A DNA stretch of 32,886 bases from a virus. Made by a program: the position numbers and the translations under genes. The DNA is taken from positions 1 to 32,886 of the IMG/VR virus record IMGVR_UViG_3300031602_000015, one strand, 5' to 3'. The notes beneath the pieces are model-generated. The model had not been told where the DNA came from, did no database searches, and saw only the letters and a program-made list of their open reading frames with translations. Shown here one piece after another: positions 1 to 5,961 of the stretch (position 1 is its first letter; each line of letters starts with the position of its first letter).

Positions 1-274
1 ACATTGGTTATGATACATAAGTTTGTTGCTGCGCCAAATGAAACAACAGCAGAAATTTCAGTTGTAGCAATTACAGCGCCATTTTTTGCGATATATAAAG
101 ATAAGTTTTGGTTATTATCTCCGCTAGTCGAAGGAGCTATACTCATAGAGACGTGTATAGTTTGAGTTATAGCGGCAGCGTTTGTGTACTGTATCCTACC
201 AGCAGTTGTGCCTGTGTAATTGTCTAGCTCGCCTATTACAAATGTTCCCGCTACCAGCACCGGAGTTGCTGTTG
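1..274. repeat. Left copy of near-identical contig-end repeat
   Basis: These 274 bases match 32613-32886 over their whole length with 7 substitutions (at 57, 90, 144, 151, 174, 210 and 215) and no gaps. Four changes are synonymous and three are conservative in the gene that crosses the ends (Val/Ala, Met/Ile, Thr/Ser). The simplest reading is an unmerged overlap of a circular or circularly permuted genome assembled from two coexisting variants. Confidence 0.9.
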
Positions 275-755
275 AAGAAATAACCGTAGCTGTAGAATTA
301 TCTTGAAGCGTTACTTGCGCTCCGTACAAAGCATCTTTTGCGTTGATAACTATAGAGTTTGACGAAGCATTTAGCTCAATTCCTGAGCCAGCAAACAAAC
401 TAACAAAAGTTGGACTTATTGCTGTCGTGTTCAGCATTATCGGTAGTCCAACAGCGTCTACGGTAAAGTTGTGCTTGACCGATACACCATTAGTTCCAGA
501 AATGCTGGCTGCTATTCCAGAGCCATTTTCTATGTTTCTTATCTTATTAATAGTTCCGTCTTTTTCTAAAACTGGAGTTGCAGTCCCAGAGCCAGTAGTG
601 ACTATTGTTCCAGTTACACCAAAGCCAGATACTAAATTAGTGTACGAAATACGATAGTTTGTATTGTCAACAAAGTAGTCCATAAAGGAATTAGCGGGAA
701 CCGTGTCCTGCGCTACAAAATCAGACTTCTTGCGACCTGATGCTCTTTTAACCAT
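1..755 (-). CDS. Conserved virion-cluster protein, N-terminal and central part (crosses the circular junction)
   Basis: The frame starts at ATG 755, preceded by GAGGTG about 7 nt upstream, and stays open to the left edge. It continues in the same frame at 32612 and stops at 32516, giving 283 residues on the circle. The N-terminus begins MVKRASGRKKSDFVAQD. The rest is rich in Thr, Ser, Gly and Ala with alternating hydrophobic residues (TGTIVTTGSGTATPVL, KHNFTVDAVGLPIML), consistent with a beta-rich, probably trimeric structural protein. It starts 8 nt inside the gp4-like gene and abuts the gp10-like gene, so it belongs to the head-tail connector cluster. Similar proteins occur beside gp10-type genes in environmental podoviruses (from memory). 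Role inferred: tail accessory, plug or needle-like component; not proven. P22 itself has no gene between gp4 and gp10. Confidence 0.8.
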   Translation of the reverse strand, partial: MVKRASGRKKSDFVAQDTVPANSFMDYFVDNTNYRISYTNLVSGFGVTGTIVTTGSGTATPVLEKDGTINKIRNIENGSGIAASISGTNGVSVKHNFTVDAVGLPIMLNTTAISPTFVSLFAGSGIELNASSNSIVINAKDALYGAQVTLQDNSTATVISSTATPVLVAGTFVIGELDNYTGTTAGRIQYTNAAAITQTIHVSMSIAPSTSGDNNQNLSLYIAKNGAVIATTEISAVVSFGAATNLCIITN

Positions 756-1230
756 TAGTATTCACCTCAAGGCCAATAGAGCCAGTAGTCTCTGCAAGTA
801 TCTTTGCTTCTTGATCTGGGAAAAAATTAGTGCTGATCCCAAAATTATTGTCTTCGTTACCAGAGCCAATAGGCAAGGTGCAAGGATATCTGCTAGTACC
901 CATGCTTTGACCTATTAACTGCATCGTGTTGTAACCATCACGAGCAGCTTTTGCTAAGCCTGCTGAAATGATTCCGTTGTAATCTGGAGCGACCTCAATA
1001 GCCATGTTAGCTATTAAGCCTCTCAGTGCGCCCGTAGGTATTGTTACGTCATCACCTAAATCAGACACAACTGTATAGCCTAGCTGAATGCCTGAAGCAT
1101 CTAGCTCTGCCATGTAATTATTCATTGAAAATATAAAATCTTGGTACTCGTCAGCCTGTAGTGGGGCTTCACTAGCCTGTACCAATATCCGTTGAAGTGA
1201 GGACGTTGCGACCTGAGCGACAGTAGCCAT
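748..1230 (-). CDS. P22 gp4-like head-completion / tail accessory factor
   Basis: 160 residues, against 166 for P22 gp4. The N-terminus ATVAQVATSSLQRILVQASE, the acidic PLQADEYQDFIFSMNNYM segment and the GALRGLIANMAIEVAPDYNG segment resemble the P22-type tail accessory factor family that binds under the portal and closes the filled head. The family is largely alpha-helical, which fits the N-terminal two thirds. Gene order (coat, gp4-like, then gp10-like across the junction) agrees with P22. The start at 1230 overlaps the stop of the upstream 56-residue gene by one base (TAATG), suggesting translational coupling. It also carries its own weak transcription problem: a terminator sits at 1401-1424 upstream. 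Confidence is high for the family and moderate for the exact role. Confidence 0.8.
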   Translation of the reverse strand: MATVAQVATSSLQRILVQASEAPLQADEYQDFIFSMNNYMAELDASGIQLGYTVVSDLGDDVTIPTGALRGLIANMAIEVAPDYNGIISAGLAKAARDGYNTMQLIGQSMGTSRYPCTLPIGSGNEDNNFGISTNFFPDQEAKILAETTGSIGLEVNTNG

Positions 1231-1400
1231 TATTCGTATGTACTCTTTGAAGGTTTTTTGGGCAGCTCTCTTTTATGAAATACCCGAACACTGTTTTTAG
1301 TGTGAGTTAATCCAGTGTGAACTGTGCCGTCAGCCATTGTATGAGTTTTCCCATTATACGGCCTTCCAGAAGATTTAAAGTGCTTTGCGTTTTTAGCCAT
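1230..1400 (-). CDS. Small basic protein, 56 aa, unknown
   Basis: ATG 1400 to TAA 1230, a lysine- and histidine-rich protein beginning MAKNAKHFKSSGRPYNGK and ending KKPSKSTYE. No signal peptide, membrane segment or known domain is visible. It lies between coat and the gp4-like gene and ends in a TAATG overlap with the latter, a junction type used repeatedly in this genome, which supports it being real. There is no Shine-Dalgarno sequence at normal spacing: the bases directly before the ATG are the T-run of a rho-independent terminator hairpin. The last three residues (T-Y-E) recur in other genes here. Possible roles are a minor capsid or decoration protein; this is inference. Confidence 0.65.
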   Translation of the reverse strand: MAKNAKHFKSSGRPYNGKTHTMADGTVHTGLTHTKNSVRVFHKRELPKKPSKSTYE

Positions 1401-1424
1401 AAAAAACTGGGAGCCGAAGCTCCC
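1401..1424 (-). terminator. Rho-independent terminator after coat gene
   Basis: On the minus strand the sequence reads GGGAGC TTCG GCTCCC AG TTTTTT: a perfect 6-bp GC-rich stem, the very stable UUCG tetraloop, then six T. It lies 17 nt beyond the coat stop codon. Partial termination here would enrich coat and scaffold over the following tail genes. The T-run touches the ATG at 1400 of the next gene. Confidence 0.9.
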
Positions 1425-1440
1425 ATAACACCTCTATGAA

Positions 1441-2709
1441 CTAAACCCCGAAACCGTGACCGGCCATAAAAGGATTAAACGTGGCATACGCAGGCAAGCA
1501 ATCAAATCTAACCTTTTGCGTATTAGCGTCACCGTCTGAATACTTACTAACTCGGATGGACATACCATCTTCAGTAGTAGCAATCGTGTCAGTGGAGTAC
1601 AACTTCGGCAACTTAACAGTACCTATACCAAACGCTTGCTTCATATAGAACAAGTTAGGTTGATAGGTTGTCGCAGAAGCACTAAGTATAGTAACAACCG
1701 CACCATTAGCAGGAGCAGCGTCAACTGTGTTGTACTGACCGTTGGCTTCAAAGATAGCAGGCCCAGCTACTACTAGAGTGCCTGTACCTGTACCACTTAG
1801 AGTTACGTCAGCAGTTACAACACCTGTCCAATGAACCGCAGCACCGTTCTCATCTATCATAGCTGTACGAGAGTTGATGTTTAGACGATTAACATTAGCG
1901 ATCTTAATCATATCGCCAGCCTTAACTACCATGCCTGCCTGTAGAGCAGCAACAGCAATACTCTGCGTCATTGTGTCCTTAGCTGCCAAGTAAGTAGCAT
2001 TTGGAGCAGCACTCAAAGTACCTGCGCGATCTGTGCCAGTACCAGATGTAAACGTGTTCAAGCTCTGAGAAGTCAACGCTCTAAGTCCACCAAAATTGGC
2101 AGAAATCTGGCTGTTTTCCCATGCTGTACGAACAAGTTGATCGGCAGCATTCAGGCCATTCTGTGCGTTTGCAAGTTTAGTAGCCGTAAATGGATTCATA
2201 ACGTAGTATTTATCTGCTTCAGGTGGCACTCCAACGCTATCGAGTAGCGCGCCTGCACCAGCGATATCAGTCCAAGCATCAGCAAAGACACCGTGAGTAC
2301 CATAACGCAGTGAAGCATTCTTCATCATAAAACCACCAAGATCAGTCTCGATATCAGTGACAATTCTTCGCGCCATAGGAGCGAGGATTTGCTCTAACTG
2401 ATCCAGCTCAAGAGCCTCTTGAATGTTCGTGAACTCGGTAGCTACAGTGAAGTAGGGCTGCACCGTACCTGTGGCCTTGCCTGCAATGATGTCAGACTTG
2501 GCTGAGGCAGAAATGTCTCCACCAGCAGTACGGATAGTGTTGTAGTCGTGAGGACGTTTAAAATCCACACTACTACCAGTTGAAGGAGTGAAGCGCCCTG
2601 AAAGCAGTTGAGTATCAACCGTCTTGGTTAGGACTCGTGAACTCTGAAACGCATTTAAGAACACCCGTGCCAGAGGACGGGTTATATTACTTGATAAGCT
2701 ATTAGCCAT
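1441..2709 (-). CDS. Major capsid (coat) protein, P22 gp5-like
   Basis: 422 residues, close to the 430 of P22 coat. The N-terminus (MANSLSSNITRPLARVFLNA) and the FTVATEFTNIQEALELDQLE and IVTDIETDLGGFMMKNASLR segments fit the P22-type HK97-fold coat family. A Thr/Ser/Gly/Ala-rich stretch around residues 220-345 lies where P22 coat carries its inserted I-domain, and the C-terminus returns to core-like sequence (FYMKQAFGIGTVKLPKL, then CLPAYATFNPFMAGHGFGV). ATG 2709 is preceded by GAGGTAG about 9 nt upstream, a good ribosome site that fits high expression. Scaffold lies immediately upstream (16-nt gap) and a strong terminator follows. Family call is firm. Confidence 0.9.
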   Translation of the reverse strand: MANSLSSNITRPLARVFLNAFQSSRVLTKTVDTQLLSGRFTPSTGSSVDFKRPHDYNTIRTAGGDISASAKSDIIAGKATGTVQPYFTVATEFTNIQEALELDQLEQILAPMARRIVTDIETDLGGFMMKNASLRYGTHGVFADAWTDIAGAGALLDSVGVPPEADKYYVMNPFTATKLANAQNGLNAADQLVRTAWENSQISANFGGLRALTSQSLNTFTSGTGTDRAGTLSAAPNATYLAAKDTMTQSIAVAALQAGMVVKAGDMIKIANVNRLNINSRTAMIDENGAAVHWTGVVTADVTLSGTGTGTLVVAGPAIFEANGQYNTVDAAPANGAVVTILSASATTYQPNLFYMKQAFGIGTVKLPKLYSTDTIATTEDGMSIRVSKYSDGDANTQKVRFDCLPAYATFNPFMAGHGFGV

Positions 2710-2725
2710 GATCGTACTACCTCAT

Positions 2726-3529
2726 TTATTCAAAAGTTGCTCCTTTCGGGCCACCAGCTTTGGGGCTTATCCCAGCGCCTTTCGGCGTGTCTAGTGGATC
2801 AGGAGCGGCATTAACATTAGGTTTAAGTTTTCTAGCCTTTGGCATAATGATCTGATCCAAATACAACAACGCTTTATTAGCAGGCATATTTGCCAACTTA
2901 TCCAACTCTAAGAGATTCTGACCTAAGTACAGCGTTCCAAGACTTCCATCTTCTATATCTATCAGATGACTAGACAGCATTGAGTTAATCCCAAACTGGC
3001 CTATCTTGTTTGCTGCGCTTTGCAGATCCTCAGTTTTTACACCAAGGTTCTTAGAGCGTTCTGCGTAGGTTGCGATCTTCGCATTTTGCTCACTAATTGC
3101 TGTTGCTTGCTGCTGACGCTGCATTTCTAGCTGCTGACCTTCTGCGGCCTGCTGCCGTGCTGCGAATTCTGCTCGCTTGGCAATCGCCTCATCACGCTGT
3201 CGGAGCTGATCCTGTATCTCTCTATCAGAGAGGCTATAGAAGTCAGGCACTTTCGGCACTTCGGGCGGCTGTTCTTTAGGAATCCTAGCTTCAAGATCTA
3301 CAAGGCGCTTGCGGTAATCTTCGGCCTGACGCTCTGCTTCTCGCGCCTTCCAAGTCTTCTCGCTTATAGCCTTATCAAATACCTTCTGCTGCTCTTCATT
3401 AAAAACAGGTCTAGTGGATTGTTCTTGGTCTTCACCAGTATCCGTTGATGATTCGGAATCAGTTTCCTGATCTGCAGTTGCTACGTCTTCAAGCTCTAAA
3501 GCCTCATCGACCATATCTTCTGGTTGCAT
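2726..3529 (-). CDS. Scaffolding protein, P22 gp8-like
   Basis: 267 residues (P22 gp8 is 303). The first 45 residues are very acidic, followed by a long charged coiled-coil region about residues 45-165 rich in Glu, Gln, Arg and Lys (e.g. RQRDEAIAKRAEFAARQQAA). A short hydrophobic-helical part follows (about 170-240), then a basic C-terminus containing MPKARKLKP, and the protein ends KGATFE. A basic C-terminal coat-binding end is the hallmark of P22-type scaffolds, which direct procapsid assembly and then leave. Position between portal and coat agrees with P22, apart from an inserted gene upstream. Its 5' leader is a 350-base non-coding stretch full of inverted repeats. Confidence 0.8.
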   Translation of the reverse strand: MQPEDMVDEALELEDVATADQETDSESSTDTGEDQEQSTRPVFNEEQQKVFDKAISEKTWKAREAERQAEDYRKRLVDLEARIPKEQPPEVPKVPDFYSLSDREIQDQLRQRDEAIAKRAEFAARQQAAEGQQLEMQRQQQATAISEQNAKIATYAERSKNLGVKTEDLQSAANKIGQFGINSMLSSHLIDIEDGSLGTLYLGQNLLELDKLANMPANKALLYLDQIIMPKARKLKPNVNAAPDPLDTPKGAGISPKAGGPKGATFE

Positions 3530-3664
3530 CTTATACCTACTGTTATGCCGTCAAATAAACGGTGACGTTCCGTGCCTCCATAAAAGCGTGGAGTACGCTA
3601 GTGGTCAAATATACCACAATTTGATAAAAAGCAATACTTTCATACAGCTTTTTTAAATCCGTGG

Positions 3665-3707
3665 CTACGGACAAAACAAGAGTTTTTTAATTGAGTTTTG
3701 TCCGTAG
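3665..3707. repeat. 13-bp perfect inverted repeat
   Basis: CTACGGACAAAAC (3665-3677) is the exact reverse complement of GTTTTGTCCGTAG (3695-3707), separated by a 17-nt AT-rich spacer. Neither strand has an adjoining T-run, so it is not a standard terminator. As DNA it could be a dimeric protein-binding site; as RNA a long hairpin. Its right arm shares three bases (TAG, 3705-3707) with the next 8-bp repeat, so the two hairpins compete at that edge. Confidence 0.8.
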
Positions 3708-3772
3708 GCAGGTTTTCGTGTATTTTTATTGCAAATTCCTGCCTAGATAAAAACGCCAATCTTAGTTAAGGT

Positions 3773-3840
3773 GGAAGCGGCACTCCGTGCGAGGCTCCGA
3801 TAGATTACCGCCCGTGGATTCGAACCACTATTACGCTTCC
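3773..3840 (-). ncRNA. Cloverleaf-like element with a T-arm-like hairpin (not a canonical tRNA)
   Basis: On the minus strand a perfect 7-bp helix GGAAGCG/CGCTTCC (8 bp counting a flanking T-A pair) encloses about 54 nt that can form three hairpins. The first is GTGG TTCGAAT CCAC, identical in form to a tRNA T-arm loop (TTCRANT). The second is CGGTA ATC TATCG, and the third is GCAC GGA GTGC. The T-like arm comes first rather than last, the other loops are too short for D and anticodon arms, and no canonical acceptor partner follows the T-arm, so this is not an ordinary tRNA. Options: tRNA-mimicking leader RNA, a decayed tRNA fragment or att remnant, or chance pairing in a repeat-rich leader. 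Confidence 0.4.
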
Positions 3841-3879
3841 ATAAATCGTTTATGCAATTCCTCTCAATGCTGACATTTC

Positions 3880-5961
3880 TTAGTTTGCTCTGCGAGCTTG
3901 TATATCTTTCAGCATCTCTTCAGTTATCACACCGCCTCTAGTGCCTCGGCGCAAAGTGTATTGTTCTTTCGCTAAAGTAGATGGATCAGCTCTAAGCAAA
4001 GAATCAACGCTGTCAAATCCTCTGGCGCTTACAAGATCAGGCATTAACTCAAAGACATTTATATCTTGCTCTCTCAAAATGCCTTCAGGTCTTCCTGCTA
4101 ATCCTTGACCATAGGTGCGATGACCAGACACTTCAAACCTTGAATCACCATATGGATTTGCAATACCAACATTTTGAAGATTGAAATCAGGAGCGTTGTA
4201 TTGAGCGCGATCACTTACAGCCAATCTTGCTTGTCCTATACCTAGACCTCCTTCGTTTCTCAAATCTCTATCCATAACTTGCAATAACGATTTTCTTGGA
4301 TCGCCTGTCATTTCTCTAATCTGATCTATGCTTTCAGGATTATCTATTCCTTTCCACGTTGGATAGAATTCTTTTATGGTCTTGTCTGCTTGACTCTTTG
4401 CTTTCCTAGAAACAGCATTTCTAGCGTGAGTAACCATTACCTCTCCGGTCATAGTAGAGAAGTCTCCACCACTTGGGGCCATCCGGTAAGGCAACATAAG
4501 CACCTCATCAGCTATTGGCTTGCCATCTAATCCCATAAATGAGTTTAAAAAGGCTGATGTCGCTCCTCTATCTTGCGCCCAGACTTGTCCTTCTCTGCCT
4601 GCTGGGTTGGAAAACATAAAGTCTTGACCGCCTTGCAGCTCTACAGGCAAGTCATAATTAACTCCTTCAGCTCCAGTGATACGAGATCCAGCCTTTGTCC
4701 TATCTGCCATAGTTATTCTAAATGGCTTTCCTTCATAATCAAAAATACTAACTTCAGGACGCGCTATAGGCGATCCTTCATATGTTAGCTCTGTATCTGA
4801 TATACGTTGCTGTTCTTTAGCACGACTGTCAAACCTTGGATCAAAGCCTTCATCTCCTATGCGAAACGTCTCTCGCAGCGCCGAGCCGCCAGCAATAGCT
4901 GAGCCTTGCCTGCCGCCGCCTGAGTATAGGTCTGTAGTATCGTAGTTGAGAGCCGAGCGTGTATCCGTATCTGGGAAATAGTTGACTCTTTCAATGATGC
5001 TTCCATCTGCATCGATTACTTCAGCACCTATAAAACCTTCATCTATATTTTTTTGAGTTAAATTCTGGCTGTATTCAGGATTTTTTTGAGCGACAATGCC
5101 CATCCCAGCCTTATCCATTAAAGAATACTGCTTATAGTTTCCACGCCTTGTTATATATGGGAAAACATTAGGGTCACTATAGTCTCCTGCTTCATTCCTA
5201 AATCTAGGAGCTGCCGTATTTGCATAGAAATCAGATATCCTAGATCCTTCTGGTGTAGCACCGTAGAAACCTTCTCCTATAAAACCAGAATCTCTAGCAC
5301 CTGTTTTGCTAGATGTTGGCTGTCTTATATCGTCAGATGTGCCATGCAAGAATAGATTCTCAGTATCCATTCCTTGTCTTTCAAGCTCATCCATAGACTT
5401 TCTTTGGTCAGGCGTATAGTTAGCTGTTTTGCTTCCCATTGTGCCAAGAATTACTTGGTTGCTGGGAGTGTTCCTTACAGCCTTCATACCAGCGCCACTG
5501 CCTCCCATAACCAAAGTAGGATCAAACTCTACAATTCTCCTAGTTTCTGGATCATAGTATCGACCATCAGAGCCTGCTGCTCGCATTTGCTCGTCTATCA
5601 TCTGCGGAACAGCTTTGACAACTCCTCTGATAGCACTGACAGCTTTGCCAGCAGCTTGCGATTGCTCGTTAGCATCACCAAAGAAGATGTCATTAAGAAA
5701 AGATCCAGCAGACCTAGCGCCTCTGAATGCCGGACTGTATGAGGAATCTATCTCAGTCTCACCGTACTGAGCCGGAATTGTTTCGACTATAGCTTGACCA
5801 CTATCATCAAAGTCTACGATCTGGCTTTCCTCTTCGCTAAGAATTTCTCTACGAAAAGGTAGCAGCAAGCCGCCAAGAGTAGAGTCTCCACCGTACTTGT
5901 AGTTCTTCTCAGCCATTTGGTTAATAGCCGATGATCCTGCGCTGGGTCTACGTTCAGCCAT
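3880..5961 (-). CDS. Large virion-cluster protein with an ADP-ribosyltransferase-like region (polyvalent type)
   Basis: 693 residues. Residues about 203-345 read like an ART domain of the kind found in phage polyvalent proteins: NLFLHGTSDD (His206-Gly207), GFIGEGFYGAT (Gly229-x-Gly231-x-Tyr233), SRISDFYA, and a closing YFPDTDTRSALNYD. H206 and Y233 would match two of the H-Y-E type NAD-site residues; the third is not certain (E314 in GFIGAEVID is one candidate). Residues about 400-560 (IFDYEGKPFRITMADRTKAG, GGQDFMFSNPAGREGQVWAQ) resemble a region common in large phage polyvalent proteins. No signal peptide or membrane segment. It overlaps the portal gene by 8 nt and precedes scaffold, a slot with no gene in P22, so it is probably packaged or ejected with DNA. 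Enzyme activity is inferred. Confidence 0.6.
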   Translation of the reverse strand: MAERRPSAGSSAINQMAEKNYKYGGDSTLGGLLLPFRREILSEEESQIVDFDDSGQAIVETIPAQYGETEIDSSYSPAFRGARSAGSFLNDIFFGDANEQSQAAGKAVSAIRGVVKAVPQMIDEQMRAAGSDGRYYDPETRRIVEFDPTLVMGGSGAGMKAVRNTPSNQVILGTMGSKTANYTPDQRKSMDELERQGMDTENLFLHGTSDDIRQPTSSKTGARDSGFIGEGFYGATPEGSRISDFYANTAAPRFRNEAGDYSDPNVFPYITRRGNYKQYSLMDKAGMGIVAQKNPEYSQNLTQKNIDEGFIGAEVIDADGSIIERVNYFPDTDTRSALNYDTTDLYSGGGRQGSAIAGGSALRETFRIGDEGFDPRFDSRAKEQQRISDTELTYEGSPIARPEVSIFDYEGKPFRITMADRTKAGSRITGAEGVNYDLPVELQGGQDFMFSNPAGREGQVWAQDRGATSAFLNSFMGLDGKPIADEVLMLPYRMAPSGGDFSTMTGEVMVTHARNAVSRKAKSQADKTIKEFYPTWKGIDNPESIDQIREMTGDPRKSLLQVMDRDLRNEGGLGIGQARLAVSDRAQYNAPDFNLQNVGIANPYGDSRFEVSGHRTYGQGLAGRPEGILREQDINVFELMPDLVSARGFDSVDSLLRADPSTLAKEQYTLRRGTRGGVITEEMLKDIQARRAN

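Larger units (their letters stand above)
3530..3879 (-). other. Gene-less structured leader upstream of scaffold-coat genes
   Basis: No credible coding frame lies here. Read by eye it holds a chain of inverted repeats: CCGT/ACGG (3548-3562), CTCCA/TGGAG (3576-3593), GTGGT/ACCAC with a 7-nt loop (3601-3617), a 13-bp repeat (3665-3707), an 8-bp repeat TAGGCAGG/CCTGCCTA (3705-3745), a cloverleaf-like fold (3773-3840) and CATAAA/TTTATG with a 3-nt loop (3840-3854). In the minus direction it would be the 5' untranslated leader of the scaffold and coat genes, ending in AGGT before ATG 3529. A weak promoter-like pair, TTGCTT (3629-3634) and TATATT (3608-3613) at 15-nt spacing, is also present. Possible roles: RNA regulatory leader, processing signals, stable small RNA, or protein operator sites. 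Confidence 0.6.

Noticed and set aside
3695-3715. Terminator from the 13-bp inverted repeat
   Set aside because: Neither strand has a T-run directly after the stem; the four T at 3713-3716 begin five bases past the stem and the arms are AT-rich.
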